This document shows positions 16,870-25,548 of a stretch of 34,032 nucleotides of DNA, piece after piece. The position numbers and the translations under genes are program-made. The DNA is taken from positions 1 to 34,032 of the forward strand of contig NFUN01000112.1 of NCBI GenBank assembly GCA_002197525.1, written 5' to 3'. Every line of letters starts with the position of its first letter. Position 1 is the stretch's first letter. A model generated the notes under the pieces. That model made no database searches, was not told where the DNA came from, and saw nothing but the letters and a program-made list of their open reading frames with translations. The stretch is from Acidobacteria subdivision 13 bacterium RH2 MAG17b (GTDB taxonomy: Bacteria > Acidobacteriota > Terriglobia > UBA7540).

Positions 16870-17433
16870 GTGAGCCCCATGCAGGAGTGGGTTGGAATCT
16901 CTGGACTGGCTCTGGCCTTAGCCGCTGGATGGCTTGACTGGCGAAGCCGGCGAATTCCCAATTGGCTCACTGTGACGGGCTCGATTGCCGGCTTGGCGCT
17001 CAACTCATTCGTTGCGCACTGGCGCGGCTTCGAGGCGGGTCTGGAAGGCGCGGGGCTCGCTCTGGGTCTGCTGCTGCCGTTGGTTCTGTTGAGAACGCTG
17101 GGAGCCGGAGACTGGAAGCTGATGGGTGCGCTCGGCGCATTCTGGGGTCCGGGGCCGATCCTCATGGTTCTGTTAGTGAGTGTGTTTGTGGCAGGCATCA
17201 TGGCAATGGTGGAGGTTGTTCGCTTGAAACGCGTTAAGGAGACGCTCAGGAACATGGTCATCCTGGTGCACGGCGTCTTCACCTTTGGCGTCCGGCCCGG
17301 TTCGCCCATCTCGTTGGACCAACCGGGCGTTCTGGCAATTCCGTTCGGAGTGGCGGCGGCCTTCGGGGCGCTATTGATTTATGGGCTAGGCTACTTGTGT
17401 CTAGCCTCACATGCGCTCAAGGCGTGGCGCTAG
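16870..17433 (+). CDS. cpaA: Prepilin peptidase CpaA/TadV
   Basis: A24-family aspartic protease of the inner membrane that removes the leaders of Flp pilins and TadE-type pseudopilins. The 187-residue protein has the two catalytic aspartates in their usual contexts: D23 in LDWRSRRIPN and D81 in GAGDWKLMGA. There are about six hydrophobic helices. The zinc-binding N-methyltransferase domain of PilD-type enzymes is absent, as in the Tad subfamily. GTG at 16870 is chosen because GGAGG ends 5 nt before it; ATG at 16879 would be 14 nt away. It lies 143 nt after pilin copy 2. Confidence 0.92.
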   Translation: MSPMQEWVGISGLALALAAGWLDWRSRRIPNWLTVTGSIAGLALNSFVAHWRGFEAGLEGAGLALGLLLPLVLLRTLGAGDWKLMGALGAFWGPGPILMVLLVSVFVAGIMAMVEVVRLKRVKETLRNMVILVHGVFTFGVRPGSPISLDQPGVLAIPFGVAAAFGALLIYGLGYLCLASHALKAWR

Positions 17434-17506
17434 GGGGAAGTACCAGGCCACGGTGCGAAAAACGAGCTTGGCGGGCATGTGCTCGTCAAAGTCGGGGGCG
17501 TTGCAG

Positions 17507-17593
17507 TTGTAGCGCAGCGTTCGTCGTTCAAACGCTGCGGTTTTTCGGACTGATGACAGGCCGCAGGGCTGAAAAACGAGCCCTGCGCTACAA
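17507..17593. repeat. Double hairpin element (GCGCTAC family)
   Basis: An outer 11-bp repeat TTGTAGCGCAG (17507-17517) pairs with 17583-17593. Inside are two stems: GCAGCGTT/AACGCTGC (about 17514-17538) and GCAGGGC-loop-GCCCTGC (17563-17586) followed by GCTAC. It fills most of the 191-nt gap between cpaA and cpaB and shares the CTGAA loop and GCGCTAC end with copies near 8113-8135 and 29547-29579. Confidence 0.7.
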
Positions 17594-17624
17594 AGGGAGA
17601 AGACGTGCAAAGGACTAAAGAATC

Positions 17625-18476
17625 GTGACCGATCGCAAGCGCATGGTCATCGGGTTGGTCTCCGCCGTGCTCGTGGGGATTCTCGCCAGCGCTTTTGTCT
17701 ACTTGCGCCTTAGACGGGCTAACGGTCAGGTGTCGGTGGCGGGATTGACAGACGTAGTGGCAGCGGGAAAGTCTCTGCCGATGGGCGTGGTTCTTGACGC
17801 CAAAGACTTGAACATGGTTCCATGGCCTACCGGCGCCGTGCAAGCGGGAATGTTCAAACGATTGCAGGATTGTGCAGGCCGGGCGCTGGTCGCGCCCGTC
17901 TCGCAAGGCCAACCCATTCTTGAGACCGGCCTGGCTCCGAAAGGCGCCGGAGCGGGTCTGGCTGCGACCATACCGGTAGGTATGCGAGCCATTTCCGTCC
18001 CGGTTAATGATGTGACGGCGGTAGCTGGTTTCGTCCTGCCGGGCACGATGGTGGATGTCCTTATGACGGGGCAAGTGCAGCAGGACAACACGCAGGTGAG
18101 CCTGACACGCACCATCCTGGAGGATCTCCGGGTGCTTGCCGTCGGGCGGCGCATGGAAGAACAGGTTGAGTCTGGCAAGCCACGCGCCGTTTCCGTAGTG
18201 ACGCTGGAGGCGACTCCAGAGCAAGCGGATAAGCTCGCCATGGCCAGCACCGAAGGGCGGATACAGCTTGTTCTGCGCAATCAGGTGGACTCCCAGATTG
18301 TTTCGCCTCCGCCAGTATACCGTTCCAACTTGTTCGGAGTTCACGATCAGCCGCCCGCTAATCCCGTAGCGAAGGCGGATGCTCCAGCGGCCAAAAAACC
18401 TGCGAGCTATACCGTCGAAGTGATTCGTGGAAACCAACGCGTTATCCAGTCCTTCCCCGAAGGTGGGAAAAAGTGA
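17625..18476 (+). CDS. cpaB: Flp pilus assembly protein CpaB/RcpC
   Basis: Periplasmic component linked to the secretin of the Tad system; 283 residues. One N-terminal membrane anchor (about 8-26, VIGLVSAVLVGILASAFVYL) is followed by a SAF domain (about 38-105, VVAAGKSLPMGVVLDAKDL through QPILETGLAP) and the CpaB/RcpC C-terminal region (ISVPVNDVTAVAGFVLPGTMVDVLMTG). The start is GTG at 17625 with AAGGA about 10 nt upstream; ATG at 17643 would shorten the anchor. The stop overlaps the cpaC start by one base (TGATG). Confidence 0.9.
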   Translation: MTDRKRMVIGLVSAVLVGILASAFVYLRLRRANGQVSVAGLTDVVAAGKSLPMGVVLDAKDLNMVPWPTGAVQAGMFKRLQDCAGRALVAPVSQGQPILETGLAPKGAGAGLAATIPVGMRAISVPVNDVTAVAGFVLPGTMVDVLMTGQVQQDNTQVSLTRTILEDLRVLAVGRRMEEQVESGKPRAVSVVTLEATPEQADKLAMASTEGRIQLVLRNQVDSQIVSPPPVYRSNLFGVHDQPPANPVAKADAPAAKKPASYTVEVIRGNQRVIQSFPEGGKK

Positions 18477-19897
18477 TGACTCCAATCGGCCGCAATCCGT
18501 TGAAACTTTGGTTGGGCATCGTGGTTCTGTCTGTTGTTGCTGCTTCAGGCGTGGTGGGAACGCAGACTTCCGCTGCTGTTGCCGGATCGGGGAAATCTCC
18601 TGGTAAGCCGGCTCCGGCTGCTATTGAATCCAAGTCCGCCCCAGAGGTTGCGCAGATGCCAGAGCGGATGCACCTTCTGGTGGGGCAGTCTCTGGTAATA
18701 AATTTTGTGGAACGCATCCGGCGGGTCTCAATCGCCAATCCCGCCGTCTGCGACGCTCTGATCGTCAGCCCTCATCAGATGGTTTTGGACGGCAAGGCGC
18801 CGGGGAACGTTTCGGTCGTAGTTTGGCGTGAATCAGGCAAGAGCCAGACATTCGACGTGTCCGTGGATCTCAACATCGGCGAGCTCGTGCAAAGGATTCA
18901 CGAGATTTTCCCGGAGCAGCCGGTGGACGTGGAATCGGCTCAGGATGCGATTACTCTCTCCGGCCACGTTTCGTCGAAAGCCGTGGCGGACCAGATCGCG
19001 CAGATCGCCGCCGCCATCACGCCGAAAGTCGTCAACCTAATGGAAATCCCTGCGCCGCCCTCGGGAGGCGAAATTCTCCTCGCGGTCAAATTCGCGGAAG
19101 TTGATCAAACAGCGATCCAGCAGCTCGGCGCCAACCTGATCAGCCTGCCTCCCAATAAAATTGTTGGCTCGACCTCTACGCAGCAGTTTGCTCCGCCCCA
19201 AGTGCTGCCGCAGACGCCACTGACGGGAGCGAACAGCGCGGTCACGCTGAGCGACCTGCTGAATGTGTTCCTCTTTCGTCCAGACCTCAACTTGGCGGCT
19301 ACCATTCAAGCTTTGGAGCAAAAAAATCTGTTGCAGATGTTGGCGGAACCCAACCTCCTTACCCAGACGGGCAAAACCGCCAGCTTCCTCGCTGGCGGCG
19401 AGTTTCCCTTTCCTGTAGTGCAGGGAGGGACCAGTTTCACCTCCGTGACGATTGAGTTCAAGGAGTTCGGCGTGCGCCTGAATTTCACACCCACGATCCT
19501 TCCAAATGGAATGATCCATTTGCACGTACAGCCGGAAGTCAGCTCGCTGGATTTCGCAGACGGTCTGACCGTTTCCGGATTCCAGGTGCCGGCCCTTTCC
19601 GAGCGGCGCGTCGACACCGAGATGGACCTGCGAGACGGCCAGAGCTTCGCGATAGCGGGCCTGATTAACAACAATGTGACGGAATCTTTCGAAAAGATTC
19701 CCGGCATCGGAGACATCCCGGTTCTCGGCAAGCTCTTCCAAAGCCGCTCGGTGAATAAGACTAAAACCCAGCTCCTGGTTGTGGTCACTCCATACATCGT
19801 GCATCCAGGACGATCGGTGATGAGCGCGCCGAAATTTTCGGTGCCTTTTCTGAAAGATTCGACGTCTCAAAAGCCCAAGCGGCCCCGGACGAAGTAA
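18476..19897 (+). CDS. cpaC: Type II/IV secretin CpaC/RcpA
   Basis: Outer-membrane channel for the Tad pilus; about 473 residues. Signal peptide (hydrophobic run to about residue 34, cleavage near TSAAVAG), a pilus-assembly N-terminal domain (about 60-130, LLVGQSLVINFVERIRRVSIANPAV), a BON-like segment (about 140-185), then the secretin domain (about 205-445) ending VVVTPYIVHPG. The blocks PILPNGMIHLHVQPEVS and GIGDIPVLGKLF are characteristic. ATG at 18476 overlaps the cpaB stop, so translation should be coupled; GTG at 18473 is the alternative. No lipobox is present, so insertion would rely on another pilotin or on BamA. Confidence 0.93.
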   Translation: MTPIGRNPLKLWLGIVVLSVVAASGVVGTQTSAAVAGSGKSPGKPAPAAIESKSAPEVAQMPERMHLLVGQSLVINFVERIRRVSIANPAVCDALIVSPHQMVLDGKAPGNVSVVVWRESGKSQTFDVSVDLNIGELVQRIHEIFPEQPVDVESAQDAITLSGHVSSKAVADQIAQIAAAITPKVVNLMEIPAPPSGGEILLAVKFAEVDQTAIQQLGANLISLPPNKIVGSTSTQQFAPPQVLPQTPLTGANSAVTLSDLLNVFLFRPDLNLAATIQALEQKNLLQMLAEPNLLTQTGKTASFLAGGEFPFPVVQGGTSFTSVTIEFKEFGVRLNFTPTILPNGMIHLHVQPEVSSLDFADGLTVSGFQVPALSERRVDTEMDLRDGQSFAIAGLINNNVTESFEKIPGIGDIPVLGKLFQSRSVNKTKTQLLVVVTPYIVHPGRSVMSAPKFSVPFLKDSTSQKPKRPRTK

Positions 19898-19944
19898 GCG
19901 GCCGGGCATTTTCTAAATTTGACTGGGAGGTTTTGGCAACACTC

Positions 19945-21108
19945 ATGGCGATGGGCAAATTAACGGCGGCGATTGCGAGCGCGAACCCATCTGACCGGGC
20001 TGCCTTGCGTTCTGCTCTGCAGAAGACCGAGATGGTGGATTCCGTGCTTGAATGGGCGGAGCCGTCCGCCGGAGAGTGGCAACTCTCTTCATCGGAGCGT
20101 ATTCCGGAGGTCGTCCTGCTTGACCTTCCGCGCGAGGCTGAAGTTGCATTCTTCTTTGCGACCGAATTGCGCCGCTTGCGCCCTTCGGTCCGGATCATCG
20201 CGTGCGCAGCGGCTGAGTCGCGGCCCGATCCTGATCTTCTGTTGCAGGCCATGCGAGCGGGCATCCAGGATTTTTTGAGCAAGCCTGTCCCCCTGCAAAC
20301 ACTCAAGGAAACCCTTGAACGATTTCTAAAGGATCGGGACGGAGAATCAAAATCCGAAGTTTCGAAGGTAACGGTGGTGATGGGCGCCAAGGGCGGAGTC
20401 GGAACCACCACCGTCGCGGTGAACCTTGGCGTGCAGATGGCCAGATTGACGCGCAAGCGAGTCGTCCTGCTCGATTTCGGAAGACCACTGGGAGAGGTCT
20501 CTCTACTTTTGGACTTGAGACCACGCTTCTCTATTCGTGATGCGGTTGAGAATATCGACCGGCTGGACGGGCATTTTCTGGAAAAGCTTGTTGACCACCA
20601 CAAGAGCGGGTTGCAGGTGCTGGCAGGCGCATCCAGCCCGGATGATTGGCAGAAACTGCCGGTTCCCGAGCTGGCCCGGCTAGTACATCGGACCCAAAAT
20701 TACTACGATCACATTCTCATCGACTTCGGCTCTGTTTACACGTCGGAGTGGAAGCCAGTTCTTGAACCGGCGAGAGACATCCTAATCGTAGCCGAGGCGG
20801 ATGTCCCGGCGCTTTGGCCCTTAGAGCGGCACCTGATTGCTTTAGGCTCCATGGGCATTGGTCCTAGCCGCATTCACATTGTGATTAACCGCTGGCACCG
20901 CCAGGACGAGGAGGCGCTGAAGAGCGTCGAAAAGCTGGCGAAATGTCCCATCTTTGCGCGCATTCCGAACGATTTCCGGCAGGCTAGCCGCGCCAACAAC
21001 ATGGGTGTCCCAATGGTTGAAGATCGGGTCAACGGTCTTGCTTCCAAGTATGACGAAATGGCGCGCCAGTTAGCGGGTTTGGTTCCAGGCACTGGAGGCG
21101 TTAAGTAG
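19945..21108 (+). CDS. cpaE: CpaE/TadZ, receiver-like plus MinD-type ATPase
   Basis: Localisation and assembly ATPase of the Tad machine; 387 residues. N-terminal receiver-like domain (about 5-125) with the possible phospho-acceptor D60 in VVLLDLP and the conserved lysine region FLSKPVP. Then a MinD/ParA-type domain with the deviant Walker A KGGVGTTT (149-156), VVLLDFGRPLGEVSLLLDL and a DHILIDFGS Walker B-type strand. The start is uncertain: GGGAGG (19925-19930) lies 2 nt before a TTG (19933) and 14 nt before the ATG used here; ATG at 19951 is a third choice. A 459-nt gap with a large palindrome follows before cpaF. Confidence 0.9.
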   Translation: MAMGKLTAAIASANPSDRAALRSALQKTEMVDSVLEWAEPSAGEWQLSSSERIPEVVLLDLPREAEVAFFFATELRRLRPSVRIIACAAAESRPDPDLLLQAMRAGIQDFLSKPVPLQTLKETLERFLKDRDGESKSEVSKVTVVMGAKGGVGTTTVAVNLGVQMARLTRKRVVLLDFGRPLGEVSLLLDLRPRFSIRDAVENIDRLDGHFLEKLVDHHKSGLQVLAGASSPDDWQKLPVPELARLVHRTQNYYDHILIDFGSVYTSEWKPVLEPARDILIVAEADVPALWPLERHLIALGSMGIGPSRIHIVINRWHRQDEEALKSVEKLAKCPIFARIPNDFRQASRANNMGVPMVEDRVNGLASKYDEMARQLAGLVPGTGGVK

Positions 21109-21567
21109 ATTCGCGGGGCGGTAATGGGGTACAGGGAATCCCGGCTTGGAGCTATGGGTAACCAATGAAAACCAATCTTAGGACAGGAGGTTTTTGAAGG
21201 TCTGGCTGATTCCGTGCGGGCGTCAAGTTAGCCGCGCCGTCCATGTGCGAACCCATGCTACCCTGAGCCGCTGAGTTACCCCCCCTTCCTCGGCGCCCCT
21301 GGGACCCGAATGGGTTCGGTTGCTGACGGCGCGGCTAACTTGACGCCCGCACGGGTGTAATGGGTGATGCAGTTTGGTTCGCGCTGATTCCAACCTGGAA
21401 CTGCAAAACAGCCCAATGTTCCCAGAACGGGAAGATCGCAGTCTGCAGCCGTTTAGCTGAGCCAGGATATATCATTTAAGTTGTGTTGTTACAGTAGGTT
21501 ATCGCAAGCGCGAGGAACCGGAGAGTGTGGCTAGGCGATTGCTATATACCGGGCAGAGGTAACTTAA
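21109..21567. other. 459-nt gap inside Tad locus
   Basis: No convincing gene is present. It holds the 143-nt palindrome described separately (21212-21354) and, before cpaF, a moderately AT-rich stretch (about 21465-21505) and AGAGGT as the cpaF ribosome-binding site. The gap interrupts an otherwise tightly packed run, so it may contain a second promoter or a termination control; no clear -35/-10 pair was found. Confidence 0.6.
21212..21354. repeat. Perfect 30-bp inverted repeat between cpaE and cpaF
   Basis: Bases 21212-21241 (starting CCGTGCGGGCGTCAAGTTAG) are exactly complementary to 21325-21354. Inward, a symmetric 6-by-6 internal loop is followed by a second 9-bp stem, CGAACCCAT (21248-21256) with ATGGGTTCG (21310-21318). 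The apex is about 53 nt. In RNA this would be a very stable hairpin of 39 base pairs. No flanking direct repeat was found. Confidence 0.85.
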
Positions 21568-22872
21568 ATGACCCGAGATACAGCCGTTGCAGCCATAGAC
21601 TTTAACGCGATCAAAGGCGAAATCCATCGCAAGTTGATCCAGCAGCTCAATCTGGAGCGTGTGACCCGGCTGGACCGTGATGCGGTCCGTAGCGAACTGA
21701 AGGAGATCATCGAAAAACTCGTCGCGGAAGAATCCGCTCCGATGAGTTTTCAGGAAAGACAGCGCATTGCCGAAGAGGTGCTGGATGAGGTTTTTGGCCT
21801 GGGCCCGCTTGAGCCGTTGCTCAAAGACCCGCGCGTGTCCGACATTCTCGTGAATACGTACAAGAACGTATACATCGAACGGGACGGCCTTCTTGAGCGA
21901 ACCCCGGTCCAGTTCCGAGACAACGCGCATTTGATGCTGATCATCGACCGCATTGTCTCGGCTGTGGGAAGACGCGTGGATGAATCTTCACCCATGGTGG
22001 ATGCACGCTTGGCTGACGGGTCGCGAGTGAACGCCATTATTCCGCCGCTCGCCCTGGACGGACCAGTCCTTTCCATCCGCCGTTTCGGACACCATCCTCT
22101 GGCGGCAGAGGACCTGCTTCGCAAGGGTGCGTTAAGCCCAGGGATGCTCGAATTTTTAGAAGGATGTGTCAAGGCCCGATTGAACATTTTGATTTCGGGC
22201 GGCACGGGCGCCGGCAAGACGACTCTGTTGAACGTGCTTTCCTCTTACATCTCGGACGGGGAGCGCATCGTCACCATTGAAGACGCAGCGGAGTTACAGC
22301 TCCACCAGCAGCACGTGGTACGGCTTGAAACACGGCCCGCCAACATCGAGGGCAAGGGAGCCGTGCATCAGCGCCAGCTCGTCATCAACAGTTTGCGCAT
22401 GAGGCCGGACCGCATCATCGTCGGCGAGGTGCGAAGCGAAGAGGCGTTGGACATGCTGCAAGCCATGAACACAGGCCACGACGGCTCGCTGACCACCGTT
22501 CACGCCAACTCTTCCCGCGACGCCTTGAGCCGGATCGAGACGATGGTGGCGATGGCAAATCTGAATATTCCAGAGCGCGCCGTGCGCCGCCAGATTGCTT
22601 CCGCGATCCAGGTGATTGTTCAAGTCTCCCGTCTGAGTGACGGCAGCCGCAAGGTTATGGCAATCACTGAAATTACGGGCATGGAAGGCGATCTCATCAC
22701 CACGCAGGATATTTTTGCCTACCAGAAAATGGGCGTGGGAGAAAACAGAGAGGTGCTCGGCGAGTTCGTGAGCAGCGGGTTCCGGCCCCAGTGCGCGGAG
22801 CGGCTGGAGGTCTCCGGCATCCGGCTGCCTGACGAACTATTTGAGAGCTCCTCGATGAGTTTGCGAAACTGA
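21568..22872 (+). CDS. cpaF: Tad secretion ATPase CpaF/TadA
   Basis: Hexameric ATPase that powers Flp pilus assembly from the cytoplasm; 434 residues. It has the CpaF N-terminal region (about 60-200, including [16 protein letters not shown]), Walker [10 protein letters not shown] (211-219), the Asp-box region IEDAAELQL, Walker B-type [11 protein letters not shown] (279-289) and the His-box [14 protein letters not shown] (301-314). AGAGGT lies 9 nt before the ATG. The tadB start follows 2 nt after the stop. Confidence 0.95.
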   Translation: MTRDTAVAAIDFNAIKGEIHRKLIQQLNLERVTRLDRDAVRSELKEIIEKLVAEESAPMSFQERQRIAEEVLDEVFGLGPLEPLLKDPRVSDILVNTYKNVYIERDGLLERTPVQFRDNAHLMLIIDRIVSAVGRRVDESSPMVDARLADGSRVNAIIPPLALDGPVLSIRRFGHHPLAAEDLLRKGALSPGMLEFLEGCVKARLNILISGGTGAGKTTLLNVLSSYISDGERIVTIEDAAELQLHQQHVVRLETRPANIEGKGAVHQRQLVINSLRMRPDRIIVGEVRSEEALDMLQAMNTGHDGSLTTVHANSSRDALSRIETMVAMANLNIPERAVRRQIASAIQVIVQVSRLSDGSRKVMAITEITGMEGDLITTQDIFAYQKMGVGENREVLGEFVSSGFRPQCAERLEVSGIRLPDELFESSSMSLRN

Positions 22873-22874
22873 TT

Positions 22875-23840
22875 ATGCCGCTTCTTGCCGCCGCCGTCAC
22901 GTTTGCTAGCGCCGTCCTTATCGGGGGCCTGCTGCTTTACGCCTTCGGGGGACGCGCCGAGGCGGGCGTCGGGCAGAGGCTTGAGGCGATTCAGAGGTCC
23001 TCACGGCTCGATCGAGCCTCCCGGGCGACTCAGTTGCTTCGGGACCAAAAGTTAAGCGAAGTAGCTTTGCTGCATACAGCATTGGCCAAGTGGTCGTGGC
23101 CGGCGAAACTGCGGGATTACATGGGGCAGGCGGGCCTCTCGATTAAGCCCGCAAAACTGCTGCTGATTAGCGGTAATCTGGGCGTTGTAGCCTACATTTC
23201 CGTGGCGCTAGCCGCTCAAGCCGTTCTTCCCGCGGCCGCTTCGGGCGCCGCCGCTTTCTTCATTCCTTTAGCGTTCGTAGCCCTCAAGCGCCGCCGGCGG
23301 TTGCGGGCTTTTGAGCAGTATTTCCCTGAGGCAATCGATCTTGTGGCGCGCGTAGTGCGCGCAGGCCACGCGCTCTCCACCGGGTTGGAGATGATCCCCA
23401 GCGAAACGCATGAGCCCGTCGCCGGAGAGTTTCGCGCGCTGTTCGAAGAGCAGAAACTCGGCCTTCCGCTCAATGAGGCTCTGGTGCGTCTTGCCCGGCG
23501 GGTTCCGCTGATGGACATCCAGTTTTTCGTCACCGCCCTCTTCATTCAGCGTGAAGCGGGGGGCAATCTTAATGAAATACTGGACAACCTCTCCCGCGTC
23601 ATCCGGGAGCGTTTCAGGGTCTACGGTGAGATACGCACCCACAGCGCTCAGGGCCGGCTGACTGCGGCGATGCTGATTGCGCTGCCGCCCGGCATCCTGG
23701 CGATGCTGGCCGTCACGAACCCCGGCTACTTGCAACCCCTGTTTGCACAGCCGCTCGGCCACCTCATGCTCGTGGCGGCAGTGGCGTTACAAGTTTTTGG
23801 AGCCTTCCTGCTTTGGAAAATCGTGAGCATTGAGGTGTAA
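22875..23840 (+). CDS. tadB: Tad inner-membrane platform protein TadB
   Basis: Type II secretion F-like platform protein, 321 residues, which contacts the CpaF ATPase. N-terminal helix (about 3-24), then a pair of helices near residues 93-135, the T2SSF cytoplasmic domain (about 145-265, with FPEAIDLVARVVRAGHALSTGLEMI and EAGGNLNEILDNLSRVIRERF), and C-terminal helices (about 270-318). It starts 2 nt after the cpaF stop without a strong ribosome-binding site, so coupling is likely. Confidence 0.92.
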   Translation: MPLLAAAVTFASAVLIGGLLLYAFGGRAEAGVGQRLEAIQRSSRLDRASRATQLLRDQKLSEVALLHTALAKWSWPAKLRDYMGQAGLSIKPAKLLLISGNLGVVAYISVALAAQAVLPAAASGAAAFFIPLAFVALKRRRRLRAFEQYFPEAIDLVARVVRAGHALSTGLEMIPSETHEPVAGEFRALFEEQKLGLPLNEALVRLARRVPLMDIQFFVTALFIQREAGGNLNEILDNLSRVIRERFRVYGEIRTHSAQGRLTAAMLIALPPGILAMLAVTNPGYLQPLFAQPLGHLMLVAAVALQVFGAFLLWKIVSIEV

Positions 23841-23862
23841 TTTTCCGCGGAGCATCCGGCAA

Positions 23863-24774
23863 ATGATGACTTCAGTTCTACTGGCGACTTTCCTTGGCTC
23901 GTCGATCGTGGTTCTAGCCCTGTACTTTGCTTTCACCGCCCACACGGCGCCGACCGCCGACCGGCTCTCAAACTTGTGGACTGTATCCTCCGGCGCTTCA
24001 AGGCGGGGAGGACAATTACCATTCGCGAAGCAGTTGCGGGGGATTCTCGACCGCATCGGCGAGCTGATTCCAGCTTCTCCTCGGGAGGCCAGGCGCACGG
24101 AGAGGGTTCTGATGCGCGCGGGATTCCGCCGTCCTGAAGCCATAAAGGCTCTGCGCGGCCTCAAGCTGGTCTTCCCCGCCGTGCTGCTGGCAGCGGTGGT
24201 GGCGAGCGGAATCTACCGGATCAACCCTGTTTTCATGGTGGGAGGATCGGCAATGGCGGGATTCGTGCTGCCCGAACTTTGGCTGACGCGACAGGTCCGG
24301 AGACGCCAGCGGCGCATTCAGCGTGGGTTGCCCGATGTGTTGGATCTGCTGGTCATTTGCGTTGAGGGCGGCTTGGGGCTGGATCAGGCTATGCTCCGCG
24401 TATCCCGCGAGCTAGCCCGCGCTCATCGCGATTTGAGTGAGGAGCTTCAGTTAGTCAATTTCGAAGTGCGGGTCGGGAAGACGCGCGCTGGGGCGTTGCG
24501 GAGCTTCGCCACCCGAACCGGTGTTGAGGACGTTCAGGCCCTGGCCTCGATCCTGGTACAGGCCGACCGGTTTGGAACCAGCGTCGCCCAATCGCTGCGT
24601 ATCTATTCGGATACCTTGCGCACCAAGCGGCGGCAACGCGCTGAAGAGTTGGCGGCGAAGACCTCCGTGAAAATGATCCCGGTGCTGGTGTTGTTCATTT
24701 TCCCGTCGCTATTCGTCGTGGTCCTGGGCCCGGCGGTGATCACGTTGATGCATCAGTTAGCACGAATGCGGTGA
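23863..24774 (+). CDS. tadC: Tad inner-membrane platform protein TadC
   Basis: Second T2SSF-type platform protein, 303 residues. One N-terminal helix (about 5-25), a central pair near 95-140, the T2SSF domain (about 148-270, with GLPDVLDLLVICVEGGLGLDQ and QADRFGTSVAQSLRIYSDTLR) and a final helix (about 275-298, MIPVLVLFIFPSLFVVVLGP). ATG at 23863 is chosen because GGAG lies about 11 nt upstream and the first helix then follows at once; a TTG at 23830 inside tadB is less likely. Confidence 0.92.
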   Translation: MMTSVLLATFLGSSIVVLALYFAFTAHTAPTADRLSNLWTVSSGASRRGGQLPFAKQLRGILDRIGELIPASPREARRTERVLMRAGFRRPEAIKALRGLKLVFPAVLLAAVVASGIYRINPVFMVGGSAMAGFVLPELWLTRQVRRRQRRIQRGLPDVLDLLVICVEGGLGLDQAMLRVSRELARAHRDLSEELQLVNFEVRVGKTRAGALRSFATRTGVEDVQALASILVQADRFGTSVAQSLRIYSDTLRTKRRQRAEELAAKTSVKMIPVLVLFIFPSLFVVVLGPAVITLMHQLARMR

Positions 24775-24833
24775 GCAACTGGAGGAGAGCGAGGCCTACA
24801 AACCCCAGGTTTCAAGAAATTCTCGGAGGCATC

Positions 24834-24929
24834 ATGGATACAACAGTCGTTCGTATTATCGCGGGCGTGTTTGCTTTGGTAGTGCTGGCGCTAATCGTCT
24901 GGCGCCGCCGCCGGCACGCTGCGGAGTAG
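24834..24929 (+). CDS. 31-residue membrane peptide with Arg-rich tail
   Basis: A short gene with an excellent ribosome-binding site (GGAGG, 5 nt before the ATG). The product begins MDTTVVRIIAG, continues as one hydrophobic helix (FALVVLALIVW) and ends RRRRHAAE. This fits a single-pass membrane protein with a positively charged cytoplasmic tail. It lies 59 nt downstream of tadC on the same strand. The function is unknown; a small accessory subunit of the Tad platform is one possibility. The combination of start signal, size and composition argues for a real gene, but coding potential over 31 codons cannot be proved by eye. Confidence 0.6.
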   Translation: MDTTVVRIIAGVFALVVLALIVWRRRRHAAE

Positions 24930-24992
24930 CTTTGGGGCTGCTTCATTAGCTTTTTCGAGCTTTCGGCTCTTACTGGGATACGGATAGCAGGA

Positions 24993-25119
24993 GCTAATAC
25001 AAACGCATTGGTTGATGTGACGCCACTCTGGTGCGCCGGTGTCCCCAGCGGCGAAAAACCGGCGATGAGGACATCGCCGCACCAGCAGACATCACGCCAC
25101 TTAATGCGTTTGTATTAGC
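24993..25119. repeat. Element with 17-bp perfect terminal inverted repeat
   Basis: GCTAATACAAACGCATT (24993-25009) is exactly complementary to 25103-25119. Inside, a second imperfect stem pairs GGTGCGCCGGTGTCC (about 25032-25046) with GGACATCGCCGCACC (about 25070-25084; 13 of 15 positions), enclosing a CGGCG-A-rich-CCGG hairpin. It is 127 bp, non-coding, in the gap between the small membrane peptide and the DUF192 gene. No clear target-site duplication was found. Confidence 0.75.
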
Positions 25120-25154
25120 ATGACGGCCCGGTAAACCGGCGCCGGAGTGTCGAA

Positions 25155-25523
25155 GTGATTGTGTCGGTGTACAATCGCACGCGTGGTTGCCCGGTTTCGG
25201 TCCGGGTCGCCGTGGCGAAGACGGCTTTCGCGCGGTTGGTAGGATTGCTGGGTAAGGCGCGAAACTGGGCGGAATCCGGCATGGGCCTCTGGATCGTGCC
25301 CTCCCAGGGAGTGCACACTTTCGGAATGCGCTTCCCAATCGACGTGGTCTTTCTCGACGGGGCGCGCCGCGTTATGTGCATTCAGGAGCGCCTGCGCCCG
25401 TTTCGTATTTCCCGCCTTCACTTGAGCGCCCACAGTGTGTTGGAACTTGCGCCGGGTACAGTCGAAAAATCCAGAACACAGCCGGGCGACGAGCTTGAAA
25501 TCACTCCACAGAAGAGCGCCTGA
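25155..25523 (+). CDS. DUF192 family protein
   Basis: Function not established. The 122-residue protein matches the compact DUF192 beta fold: ARLVGLLGK near residue 26, a GLWIVPSQGVHTFGMRFPIDVVFLD core (landmarks GLWI, HTFGMRFPID and VVFLD, about 44-69) and a C-terminal VLELAPGTVEKS then GDELEI. No signal peptide is visible, whereas many DUF192 proteins are exported. It starts at GTG 25155 with GGAG about 10 nt upstream, 36 nt after the 127-bp element. DUF192 genes are frequent companions of Tad loci, so it may belong to this run. Confidence 0.85.
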   Translation: MIVSVYNRTRGCPVSVRVAVAKTAFARLVGLLGKARNWAESGMGLWIVPSQGVHTFGMRFPIDVVFLDGARRVMCIQERLRPFRISRLHLSAHSVLELAPGTVEKSRTQPGDELEITPQKSA

Positions 25524-25548
25524 TATTGAAGTCGCGCTTAGTGCCCGT

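Noticed and set aside
21194-21274. Possible leader peptide starting at TTG after AGGAGG
   Set aside because: Only about 26 codons with a TTG start and just 3 nt spacing, running into the palindrome; too weak to list as a gene.
24985-25127. Target-site duplication around the 24993-25119 element
   Set aside because: The flanks GCAGGAGC and GCATGACG agree at only some positions and overlap the repeat ends, so no duplication is claimed.
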